Source of the DNA: Rhipidocladum racemiflorum
Taxonomy: Eukaryota; Streptophyta; Magnoliopsida; Poales; Poaceae
DNA length: 64,000 nt
Direction of reading: 5' to 3'
NCBI GenBank assembly: GCA_036346355.1
Contig: CM070592.1
Coordinates: forward strand, 30,649,967-30,713,966
In this document: in pieces, positions 12,038 to 22,417 of the stretch
How positions within the stretch are numbered: position 1 is the first letter of the stretch
Layout of the letters: each line of letters starts with the position of its first letter
Notes under the pieces: generated by a model
What the model saw: only the letters and a program-made list of their open reading frames with translations
What the model was told of the DNA's origin: nothing
The model's database searches: none
Translations under genes and position numbers: made by a program

Positions 12038-15000
12038 TCACAAAGTACAGTTAAATTCTCCTAGGTAGTTGCTTCCAGCGGTAATCCCGTCCATTTGATC
12101 AAGACCTGAACAACCGTCGCATTGCCTTTCTTCACCAATCGTCGTTCCAGTACCTTCTCCGATGTCAAGCTCTGCTAACTTCGGCAACTCTGCAAAGACA
12201 GGGGAATAGTCCGGGTGAAAGGACTTGATCTGAGAAACGTGAAATACCGGATGGATTTGACTGTCTACTGGCAAATCTAAGCGATACGCCATCCAACACC
12301 ACATATGGTCCATAAAACTTGTTTGCCAATTTACGATATGGTATGTTCACCAGAGATGTTTGAGCATATGGTTGGAGTTTCAACAATACTTTCTCCCCCA
12401 CCTGAAATTGGCGTTCTTGTCTCCGTCGATCTGCTTTGAGCTTCATCCTGTTCTGTGCCCGGGCTAAATGGTGCTTGAGCAACTCATCATGCTTCTTGTG
12501 ATCTTGAAGTAATTCATTCTCTTCATGAGATTCAGTAATACATGATCTGGGCAAGACCCCATACTGTGGTTCTGTCCCATATAATGCCTTGAATAGAGAA
12601 CACCCTAATGAGGTATGAAAAGTGGTGTTATACAGCTAGAGATAGCCATGTTTTCCACTTACTGGGAGTTTCCTGAATAGGGCACCGCAAATACATCTCG
12701 ACACACTGATTGACTAGTTCGGTTTGCCCGTTAGTTTGCGGGTGATAAGCAGTGCTAAATTGCAACTTAGGGGGTGTTTTGCAGAGCTCTAGCTTCACCA
12801 AATCCGTGGAGTTGGTGGAGCTAGGTATTCTTAGCTTCACCAGATTCGTGGAGCTGGAGCTGTAGGTATATTAAGAGTGTTTAGGTGGGTCATCTTGTTT
12901 ATATTTTAGAATAAAATTATAAATCTAAGTCACTTTATTTTAGTCTACAAGTTTTAGCTCTGAGGTGGAGCTAGGATATGAAGCTCTGCCAAGCATGGCC
13001 TTAATCGCCAATGCTTTGAACAACTCTCTCCAAAAAACACTGGTGAATATCATGTCCCAGTTGGAAGTAATGGTGCTAGGCACACCATGTAACCCGATCA
13101 CTTGATCACGAAACAACTTGGGCACCGACTGTGCTGTATATGGATGCCGGAGAGGAAGGAAGTGTGCATATTTAGAAAAATGATCCACTACAACTATGAT
13201 GATGTTATATCCTTCCGACATAGGCAAACCCTCAATAAAGTCCATGGTAATATCTCTCTAGGATGCCTCCGGAATAGGCAAAGTCTACAATAGACCCGCT
13301 GATTTGGACCATTCCCCTTTTGCTAATTGGCATACCTCACATTGCTTGACGAAATCCTCTACTCCCTGCTTCATCCCAGTCCAAGAAAACAACTTCTTCA
13401 ATCTCTGATATGTGGCATGCATACCCGAGTGTCCTCCAATTGCACTTGAGTGAAAACAGCAATCAACTTTGTTTGCAAAGCAGAATTTGCTCCAATCCAG
13501 ATCCGTCCCTGATATCGAATCAATCCGTTGAGTAATCAAACTCTTTTTCATCCGGCCGTGAAGAGCCAATCGTGCGAGAAGATTTTGTGCTGTTTTGTCA
13601 GTAGCATAAGAGTTAACTACCTCTTGAATCTATACCGGTTGTGTCTCTGAAATGGTGTGCATGTCATAAGTTGACTCGATCGAGACAAAGCATCTGCTAC
13701 CACATTATCCCGTCCTTTTTTGTACACAATGCGAATCGAGTCCCATGAGTCGAATCATAGCCTTCCTTTGCATCTCGGACTGTAACTGCTGTTCTTCCAA
13801 ATAGCACAAGCTCCTGTGATCCGTTTTGATAACAAATTCTTGGCGTTGTAAATAAGGTCTCCATCGTTCAACCGCCAACAAGAGGGCTAAAAATTCTTTC
13901 TCATAAATGGAAAGGCCTTGATGTCTTGGGCTTAAGGCTTTACTGAAGAAAGCTACAGGGTGTTCTTCTTTGCAGAGAATCTGCGCCCACACCAAACTCA
14001 CAGGCATCAGTCTCGATCTCAAAGGGCTGTTCAAAGTCCGGTAACTTTAACACGGGAGTTGTGGACATCGCTTGTTTCAGTTGCAAAAATGCTTCCTCAG
14101 CTTGAGCAATCCAACCGAAAGCCTTTTTCTTAAGTAAATCTATCAATGGTTTGGTAATCATGCCATAATTCCGGACAAACTTTCTGTAATATCCTGTAAG
14201 TCTGAGAAATCCTCTTAGCTCGATAACACTCCTTGGTGTTGTCCAATCCACCATAGCTTGTGTTTTACAAGGATCTGTTGCTACCCCCTGATCAGAGATA
14301 ATATGCCCCAAATATTCCAATTGTCTTTGCACAAAAAAGCATTTCTATTTCTTGATAAAGAAATGATGTGTTGATAGCCGCTGAAACACAAGGGATAAAT
14401 GCTCCACATGAGTGTGCAGGTTGGGATCAGAAATTAAAATGTCATCAATGAAAACCAGGACAAACTTCCTGAGATATGGTGATATGGTGAGAGCACCGAA
14501 TTCATGATGCATTGAAATGTGGCAGGAGCGTTTGTGAGCCCAAATGGCATTACTTGAAATTGGTAATGTCCATGGTGGGACTTAAATGCCGTCTTAAATT
14601 CATCTTCCTCGTTCATACGGATTTGATGATATCCCGCACGAAGATCCAATTTGGAGAAGTATTGAGTACCAGCAAGTTCATCCAACAATTCGTCAATCAC
14701 TGGCGTAGGAAACTTATTTTTGATTGTGAGATCATTCAAGCGCTGATAATCCACACAAAACCACCATGAGCCATCTTTCTTTTGTACCAATAATACCGGC
14801 GAGGCAAAAGGACTTACACTAGGAGCAATAATTCCTTTGGAAATCATCTCGGCCACTTGTCGCTCAATTTCTATTTTATGCAATGGAGAATAGCGTTATG
14901 GTCTTGCATTGACTGGTGTAGCACCGGGAACCAAATGGATAATATGATCATATTCGCTTCTGGACGGTAATTCTTGTGGTTCACTGAATACTGTTTGATA

Positions 15001-15352
15001 CTTGGCTATAACAGTAGCCACTTCTTCAGGAATTGACATAGCCGTATCTACTTGCTCGTGCTCCAATATTGCCATGGCCCAAATATTGTTACCTCGTTGC
15101 CATTTATCCAATTTATCCAGAGTCACCTCTTGAACCTCCCCACGTTCTATATCTTGCACCCCTTGTAAACGGATATGATGTCCCTTATAATCAAATTCCA
15201 CAAATTTGTCCTCCCAATTACATATCATAGGACTATGAGTTCTTAACCAATCCATACCCAAAATAGCATCATAAGCTCCCAAATCCAACACCCTTAAATC
15301 CGTTTGAAAGGTATGACCCTGTGACCACCATTCAAATTTGGGCACCCAACTG
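12038..15352 (-). pseudogene. Ty3/Gypsy chromovirus pol polyprotein, truncated and mutated
   Basis: Reading down the minus strand, the order is: protease tail and linker (15352-14896; YDAILGMDWL), reverse transcriptase (14883-14434; PFGLTNAPATF, catalytic FIDD near 14445), RNase H (14332-13705; DACEFGVGA, KTDHRSL), integrase zinc finger (13569-13285; CEVCQLAKG), integrase core (13245-12628; HPQTNGQTE), and a C-terminal region with a chromodomain-like stretch near 12063-12150 (VLERRLVKKG, IKWTGLP). The chromodomain assigns it to the chromoviruses. Breaks: gag and the protease active site are missing; a nonsense codon separates NARP from RYSP; the RT has a frameshift near a GATATGGT duplication at 14470; the integrase second aspartate region reads SNWD instead of SDRD; the chromodomain tryptophan before Glu is TAG; a Tourist MITE interrupts the core. 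It cannot transpose by itself. Confidence 0.88.
12770..13000. mobile_element. Tourist-type (PIF/Harbinger) MITE, 231 bp
   Basis: The ends GGGGGTGTTTTGCAGAGCT and the complement of AGCTCTGCCAAGCATGGCC are imperfect inverted repeats. They are flanked by TTA at 12767-12769 and 13001-13003, the TWA target duplication of PIF/Harbinger elements. Removing it rejoins the integrase reading frame (ALAIK to LQFSTAYHPQ), which confirms the boundaries. Confidence 0.88.
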
Positions 15353-15355
15353 TTA

Positions 15356-17582
15356 CACTGTGATTATGTCGAAATGGGTGTTGAAAAGATATGTTTTATG
15401 ATTGGAATAGAAATTGTAGGGGCGATGGTTCGTCATGGTTAGTAAATTAAAAGAAGATGTTGACATACGCCTTATGTTAATTTAACTAAATGAGTTATTG
15501 GTGTTGAAAAAGAAGTGAGAACGTGGTTCTCCTGGTTGATTGTCGTGAGATAGAAATGGTGGGATTTGAATTGAACATTCTTTTAAAGGTTTACAGATTC
15601 AATTGATTGTATGATTTTCAAGGATGGCATGCCTTTTGTTGAGGCGTTCTGATTAGTGGGCAATAGAACTCCCCTGATTAAGTTCCATTCTATGTCAAGT
15701 TGTGGACTTGGCTTTGATGATTGGAAATGAGGAGGAAAGAGTAGTTTGGGGAAGTAATCGGTTGATGGAGTCCTAAATAATGTATTTCATTGGATCGGGC
15801 CAACCTTTGGTTTTGGCTAAGCTGGTTAGCTTATGTTATGAATATTGGAGTTGCACTCAAGAGTGTATGAGTGGATCGTGCTCTTTAGTGTGCACATTGA
15901 AGTATCTCGGGAATTGGCATTTGAAGGGAAACCTACAGCCATAATGGATTATGTTGGAGCTCTTGAGTTAAAAATATTTGTAACTCTAGTTCGACTAGAG
16001 TTGGATTTAATTGAAAATGTGTGTGGTGTTGCGAGTGTTTCAAATGTGAGAGTTATGATTGTTTCATAAGTGATCTGTGGTTGCTTGTGAGATGTTCGCT
16101 TTTGTGAAAGTGAGCTCTCCTGGAAATGATTTTCCCTTTCTCTTTGAGAGAATTGTGGCGGTTATGGGTACAAATGTTTGACTTGAGAATCGGTTTTCTC
16201 TTCTAAAATGTTGATTTTGGTTAACATGAGAGGTTTTGCTTTGATGAAAGCGAGCTGAGTTGCTTTGGTTATCGAGAGTTTTGTCGAAGATTTGTGTTAA
16301 GTCTCTCTTCTATCTGAGTGCTCCTCGATGTGAATTTTATCGCATTGATTTGAGATTTGAGTTTTCCTTTGCGTTTTGGCTTAGGAAAAGAAAATGAGTA
16401 GTCTTTGGATATTGTCGAATTCTTACCAAAGTGGATTTCTATGTTTTGGGTTTGAGTGGATGTTTGTGGTTCCATTGGGTTTAAAAGAATCATATTTCTT
16501 TTGCATTCTAGATGGAATTAAGAATATAAATATTCATGGTTTATGGTTGAGTATACTTAAAGATTTATACTCTTGGACTTGGTTGATTGAGTGAAAGATT
16601 GTGAGGGTGAGTCCCTCTTAGGACAAGAACCAGTTGTGGTTTGGTAATGATTTGTGGTCCTAGCTTGGGCTAGGTGTAGAATTTTGGTTATGGTTTAAAA
16701 GGTGGATCAACAAACAAATAGAGTGATGACATGATGCTTTTACCTAAATTGATTTGTTCAACTTATTTGATATACGTCTTTTCTATTCAAATTACTGGAA
16801 TTAATTGAGTCACTAAATTGAAGCATAGCAAACAAATCCAAGTAATCCTCATTATGAGAGAAGTCTATCTTCAGTTTGTCAGAATGTGACAATTCAACAC
16901 TATTTAATATCTCCAGGAATTTATTCCGTAAGGTTAAATTTGATGGAAGAGCTCCCCTTGTTCTCTGTTTTCTTTATGTCTTGATCTCTCTCCTTGTATC
17001 CGACCCATTTGCACCTCTAACTATACTACTATCCTACGTTGAAATAAGTATGACTTGAAGCTAATGTTGTAAGGTTAATGCTTCATTCTTTGTTTTACGT
17101 ACACAATTATGTACTATACTACTATCCGATTATGATATCCGATCCCGACCCAAATCCGTCAGGCATCCACTCCGTATCCGAATCTTGAATAATCCAAATT
17201 CGTATCCATATCCGACTCCAAATCCGGAAAAAAATATGGGTTAGGATACGGGACGAGCAATATCCGCCCGTATCCGACCGGTTTCACCCCTACTAATTAG
17301 TTGAGATCGATGTATTAATCTTGTTGTAGTTGTTTCGATCTCTTTCTTTGTTGAGAACTTATAGTTGTTAGAAGACCATGACCCTTTGTATGTGCTTAGC
17401 GGGTCATGATGGTTAGTTGCTTCCTTGTTATTGTTGTTGTTATTGCTATTATTATTGATTGTGATCTCTTTGCCTGTTGAGTGGATGTCCATCTAGCAGG
17501 GAAGGTCATGCTAAAATTTTTATGGAAGAATTTAGATAGGTTTTGGTAGCACTTCTGACACGTGAGGTATTGGGGTGTTACA
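15356..17582 (+). mobile_element. Fragment of a non-coding LTR retrotransposon (internal region plus LTR end)
   Basis: No retroviral domain is present. The block 15420-15545 (GGTTCGTCA-GGTTAGTA, GAGAACGTGGTTCTCC), the block 16090-16310 (CCCTTTCTCTTYGAGAG, GTGAAAGCGAG) and the block 16620-16680 (GGTCCTAGCTTGGGCTAGGTG) match, in the same order, the minus strand of 24770-24890, 23430-23600 and 23040-23110. The end 17400-17582 matches the LTR terminus of the solo LTR at 31395 and ends GGGGTGTTACA. It is thus a relative of the non-autonomous element at 19928-29233, inserted in or recombined with the chromovirus at about 15353. ORFs within are short and unsupported. Confidence 0.65.
17113..17292 (+). 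mobile_element. Ac/Ds-like (hAT) terminal remnant
   Basis: The segment ends ACCGGTTTCACCCCTA, close to the Ac/Ds end TTTCATCCCTA. It is filled with repeated TATCCGA/ATCCG hexamers, resembling the subterminal transposase-binding repeats of Ac. The opposite end is not visible, so this is probably a truncated element inside the LTR. Confidence 0.4.
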
Positions 17583-18517
17583 TATGGTCTCATAATAACC
17601 ATTTATGTGGAATTCTGAATAATGCAGAATATGTGTGATTTATTTAGTCAATTTGGTATCATTGTTTATGGAAACCATTATAATCGATGAATTAATGAAA
17701 TCTTGGTTTTATGGAATCTTTCTTAAAAGATGCTCGAGGATGAGATTATGAATTATTCTTTGTGAATTATGTAGATTACAAGATTAATCGATGTATGGAT
17801 GATGGATAATCAATAGTGTGACTTATATTTTGAGGAAACTATTTCATATACGATAATGTTAGTAGCTTAGCATGATTTTGGAGTCATGATGTCACATGAT
17901 ATAGACTCTACTTGTTGGAGTACTAAATTGGGCTGGATTATCTAATGCCATGAAAATAAAGGGGGATCCTGGTGACTTCATGAATTTTGGAGGTTACAGA
18001 ATTGATAATAATAATTTTTATCAACACTGAGAATTGAAGATTATTAAATAAGTTTTTGGTGGAATAGAATAGTTCAGTAGAAATGCTTAGACTCACAATC
18101 GGTCAGTATGCACCTATGGGTGGGAATTTTTGATAACTCTTCAAAACTTGTATTGGAAATTATAGGCAAAAGGTATTGCCGTTGGTTTACAAAATAAAAA
18201 AATAAAATGATTTAGACTTGGGCGGAATGGTTTATCTTGCAGGTGCGGATAGAGCACTGATCTTGGTTTGTGCAAGTATCGCCCCAAGTAAATTAAGGAC
18301 TGACGCTTATGATTGTCCATTCTAAGCACAACAGTACAACCACATGTCAAAGTGGGCACGACCTGGCTAAATAATTTGTATAGACCTTTAGATTTTAATT
18401 ATTATTATCCAACTAGTCAGCCTGTTATTACATATCATTGGTTTGCTATTATGTTTTTATTTCATTTTTTAAATGCTTATTATATTTTCCGTTTTGTTCT
18501 GTTGTTGTTGATCTTCT
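17583..18517 (-). repeat. AT-rich non-coding retrotransposon fragment, inverted copy of about 1290-2100
   Basis: In reverse complement it aligns with the 1.3-2.1 kb region (shared blocks near 18060-18130 and 18230-18370). No coding potential. It lies between the LTR end at 17582 and the CACTA MITE at 18518, and probably formed part of the sequence into which those elements inserted. Confidence 0.55.
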
Positions 18518-18730
18518 CACTACTATAGGAGGGCTCATATTAGACACCTCATCACAGACGGTTTTATAAACACACCGTCTGTGATGAGTCCAAGGAACAT
18601 CACAGACGGTTGTATATCTGAGCGATTGCGTGATGACTATAACGTCATTCTTGTGATCGTCTGAGACGATCAAAAAACCGTCTGTCATGTGGCTTACGAA
18701 CCGTTTGTGATGAGGGATTGTATAGTAGTG
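18518..18730. mobile_element. Miniature CACTA (En/Spm-like) element, 213 bp
   Basis: The ends are CACTACTATA and TATAGTAGTG, perfect 10-bp inverted repeats beginning with CACTA. They are flanked by the three-base duplication TCT (18515-18517 and 18731-18733). Inside are several direct and inverted copies of CATCACAGACGGT, typical subterminal transposase-binding repeats. No ORF, so mobilisation would need a transposase in trans. Confidence 0.88.
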
Positions 18731-18769
18731 TCTATTTCTATCTAGATTATCGGATCTATCCAATTGTGT

Positions 18770-19436
18770 CCAATGATGTATCCCATGAGAATAGGGCTAA
18801 GAGGCATGAAGCTAACAGGCGTAGATCATTGTTGAAACAAGGTTCTCTGTTTGCTTTTTTCCCCCCAAATTGTGTTGTACTATTTGTTTACTTGTAACAC
18901 TTCTTCCCCTTTGGTTTCCCTGTAGCAACCTACAAAGAGCGTTCATATTATGGTGGTCCTGATTATACGTGTTCTAAATGCTCCGCTATATTTTGGTATC
19001 AAGAGCGCGTCCGTGGCAAAGGTTCTCATATGCCCAGTCACTTTGTCTATAATATTTGCTGTCGTCAAGGGAGGATTTGCCTTCCTTCACATAGACCATT
19101 TCCACCGCTATTGCAAGAGCTTATCAGATTTGATGGAGGGCCGTGCTCAAACACTTTCATGCGTTTGATAAGGCAATATAACTCTTTGTTTGCGTTTGCT
19201 TCTTTTGGAGTCAATGTTGATAACAAGATTAATACTGGTATTGGCCCTTATGTATTCTGGATTAATGGTGTTGTTCATCACCGTATTGGCTCGCTTTTGC
19301 CTAGCCATGGTCAGCGTCCTAAGTTTGCTAAGCTTTACATTTATGATACACCGAATGAACATCAAAATCGCCTTAGTGTTTTCCAAACCGATGGGCCCAA
19401 TAGAGAACAGTCTGATCTAGCTATAGTCTCTGCAAT
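18770..19436 (+). pseudogene. Helitron Rep/helicase N-terminal fragment
   Basis: An upstream exon-like piece (SHENRAKRHEANRRRS) is followed by an intron-like tract with acceptor TGTAG at 18921-18925. A long frame from 18928 then reads YGGPDYTCSKCSAIFWYQER, MPSHFVYNICCRQG, and a segment with FAFASFGVNVD, GPYVFWINGVVHHRIGSLLP and KLYIYDTPNEHQNRL. These are hallmark stretches of the Helitron-like N-terminal domain of plant Helitron proteins. The frame ends at about 19440, before the HUH and tyrosine motifs of the Rep nuclease. From 19437 the sequence is a foreign LTR fragment, so the catalytic core and most helicase motifs are missing. Rolling-circle transposition by this copy is not possible. 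Confidence 0.85.
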
Positions 19437-19738
19437 ATCATGTCGACGATAACAATAATGAATAACTCGTTATTTATGGCGACGACTGTCCTCTCTAAGT
19501 TCATCTCGTCTGTTGCCTGTGGAGTTTTGGGTTAGTGGGCAAACAATGAGATGTGGTTTTATCTCTACTACTTTTGGTATTGTAATGAACTATCGATGTA
19601 ATAAAAGTTGAACTTTTGTATGGCTATAATTCCAGATTGTGTTTGTGCGTGCCAGCCAATGATCATGGGAATGGCACAGTATGCACTTTAGAACCTCGTT
19701 TTTATGTTACACTGTGGCATAAACATGAGGGTCTCACA
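19437..19738 (-). mobile_element. LTR fragment of the long-LTR family, interrupting the Helitron gene
   Basis: The minus strand starts TGTGAGACCCTCATGTTTATG at 19738. It is homologous to the start of the 55332 element and to the minus-strand start of the 3521-8950 element, including TGGCTGGCACGCACAAA. Only about 300 bases are present. The deletion spans the gap between the Helitron N-terminal domain and its helicase motifs. Confidence 0.7.
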
Positions 19739-19927
19739 GCTATGCTTAGCAAAATACCTACTGAAGCCAGACAATATTTAAGTTATGATACAATAGCTAA
19801 TACAAAAGAGCAGCCCTTAGATATTGATCTGCTATACCAACCGGAATTCCTCAATTCAATTGTCATAAACAATTTTAGTCAGCATTCCCTTTCTCTTAAG
19901 ACAGGTGCTGCAGTTGTGCTGCTCAGA
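19739..19927 (+). pseudogene. Helitron helicase, C-terminal part, upstream half
   Basis: The frame reads AMLSKIPTEARQYLSYDTI, then QPEFLNSIVINNFSQHSLSL, then KTGAAVVLLR. This is the region before the conserved LLRN-GLCNGTRL motif of PIF1-like Helitron helicases. It stops exactly at the target site of the LTR retrotransposon (TCAGA, 19923-19927). The other half continues in frame at 29234. Upstream helicase motifs, including the Walker A P-loop, are absent. Confidence 0.85.
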
Positions 19928-22404
19928 TGTAACACCCCAGCTTCTACTAAGCCCAGAATGTCACCAAACATAGACCATAACACATTTAATACCATAAATT
20001 AAAGTAAATTCCAGCAAGTTATCATTTAGAATAATTGAAAATTTTGTCAGCATCTCCTTTGTTTTTGCATGAAACTTAACAACATAGCATCATATCAAAA
20101 TGTAAGACAAACGAGATATCCATACGCAGCGATAAGGATAACTAATCATCAACTAAAACATCAATAAGCATCGATAGCAAAATAATAAGCATCAATTTAA
20201 ATCTAGGAAGTTAAAACAACTCCCTCCATAGCCCCACATGATACACATGAGGGAGACAACCAAACATACAGACCATACACTAAAGATTATTGTAATGCTT
20301 ATTGTCATGTCTCCACAACAGGTGAAATTGCTAGATTATGATACTACGTGGAGTAGTGTAGCTAAAACCCTTTCCCGCGTGCCGATTTCATGGTACCTAA
20401 AGAAAACAAACAACGAAAATACAAGCGTGAGTTCATAACTCAGCGAAGTGTAATACAATGGAAACAGAGTGCAAGACAACAAACCATCAACTTCAATCTT
20501 CATAAGCATTACATATCACATCATTACCATTCTCACGCATACCGACATGGTAAAAACATCATAATCATCTCTTGATCAATATGGTGTTCGCCTCATGAAC
20601 TCATGAACAATTCAACAACATTCTCATTCATAGTTTCATTCATGCAATGCAATGCACATGTCTTCTGGAATACTCATACCGGTATGGTTGAGTGCATACC
20701 CGTCGGCATGCACCCTTTTCCCCCTTCCATCCCGAAGATGGAGGGTGCCTATCACTCGCTTCCATTCACCTCAGTGAAGGAATCACGATGTAGGACTTAT
20801 TCGAAAGAATAGCCCGGACTAGTCATAACAGCTTCTCACCGCCCCTACCGAATAGTTATGACTTATCTCACCTGATCGGCCATGAAAATATGCCATGTAT
20901 GCAAAATGGACAGCAACGTAAACATGAATAGAAATATTGCATATCAACACTTGGCATCTTAACATGTAGGACCGTACCCAACAATCGACGGAAACCGTAC
21001 AAAACATGGCATGCGAATCATTCATCTACGACAAGCATATGTAATCATGGCATGAGGTCACCATATCATTGATATCATTTAATTCATGGCCTAAGAACAT
21101 CATATCAAATATAACTTGTAAACCATGGCAACACAACATGTTATCTATTCCAAATGCCATCAAACCAATCTAGCAACACATAAAGCACACAATCCACACA
21201 ATACACTTGCCTTCAACCACGGGCAACGGAGTGACGAGAGGTTGAGGGCACTCCTGGATGCACACCAACAGCAAACACGAGCCACACACTCAATTCGAGA
21301 CCACAAAACAGCACACATAAATCCCGCTACCCGACTTCGCACAACTCCTAAAATCAGAAAACAGCAAATCTGTCCCTTCTGGACAGCAGCATTCCGACAA
21401 TCATAACTTCAGTTATAGGACACCAAAAAAAATAAACGAGTAAAACCTCGCGAAGCTTGGGAAATATCCCATCTTTTTTTAGTTATAGGAAAGACTGATT
21501 CGGACTCTAAAGTTGTTTAATCTAACATTGAACACGAACTGTCTCAATCTCGTCACAGATTTGACAGCGCTCGGTAAAACAGGCATAACTTCTAAACGGC
21601 TGGGCGGAATTTCAATTTCTTTATATGCACGGAAAGATAAGGAAATTATCTACAACTTCCTAAAAGTCCGTATGGTCAGATTCAAACTAGAAATTGGCGA
21701 AAACGCCTGCCCTAGCTCGGGTTCCCAATCTGCCCGAACTGGGACGCGAATACAACTCTAGTTTTCATTAGATCTAACCCATGGCAGCACCTCCCTTGAT
21801 CTAAAAACATGGTAATCACCCTCTATAGCAGAATAAGAACTACCCCACAAGATCCCCCCATTACCTTCTTGGAGGAACACGAATCGACGGCCGAATCTTC
21901 GCGTTCCTTCCCGGTTTTTCCTCCCACGCGCCGATCCCGTCCAATCCACTCGTCGCGGAGCTCCTCCATGGCAAGGACAGTAGCGGGGCAAGTTGTGGCA
22001 GCGAGGAGGCATCCTTGGGGGCGCAAGGAGGAGGGGGTGGTGCAGCTTGAGGTGGAGGAGGAGGAGATTTGGGGAAGATGGGGGAGAGGAGGTGGGGGTG
22101 GCGGCTCCAAGGGGGAGAGATGGGGGCGCATGGGGGAGGGGCAGCAGGTGTGCTGCCCTAGCACACCCCCACATGGGCCCAATTCATCCCACTGACGGCC
22201 CAAATTGTTTCCCCCACGGTCCGATCACCCGGAAACGGCCCAAAACGACCCCGGAGAGGCCCGAAACGCGCTAAAACGCCAAACCGTAGGGTTCTAAATG
22301 TAAATGATCACAAATTATCTCATTTACGACGTCTTATCACATTTTATCATACTTTTTAACATATCATCACCTCATTTCAAATCCCGACATTTCGTGGTGT
22401 CACA
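19928..22404 (-). repeat. 3' LTR of the non-autonomous element
   Basis: The LTR is about 2.48 kb, with terminus TGTGACACCA on the minus strand. It contains a GC-rich block at about 21860-22270 with ORF-like frames on both strands, and a CATAACTT motif pair near 21402 and 21586. ORFs such as 21758-22174 are low-complexity and are repeated identically in the other LTR. I do not treat them as genes. Confidence 0.9.
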
Positions 22405-22417
22405 TTCTACCCCCCTT
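22405..22417 (-). promoter_or_regulatory. Polypurine tract
   Basis: The minus strand reads AAGGGGGGTAGAA immediately upstream of the LTR start TGTGACACC. It has the composition and position expected of the plus-strand priming tract. Confidence 0.8.

Noticed and set aside
16269..16594. Opposing ORFs around 16.4 kb
   Set aside because: Short, asparagine/lysine- or phenylalanine-rich frames in AT-rich non-coding retrotransposon sequence.
21758..22274. Several overlapping ORFs of 90-140 codons on both strands
   Set aside because: They lie in the GC-rich part of an LTR, are repeated at 28587-29103, and have proline/serine or glycine/arginine low complexity with no domain.
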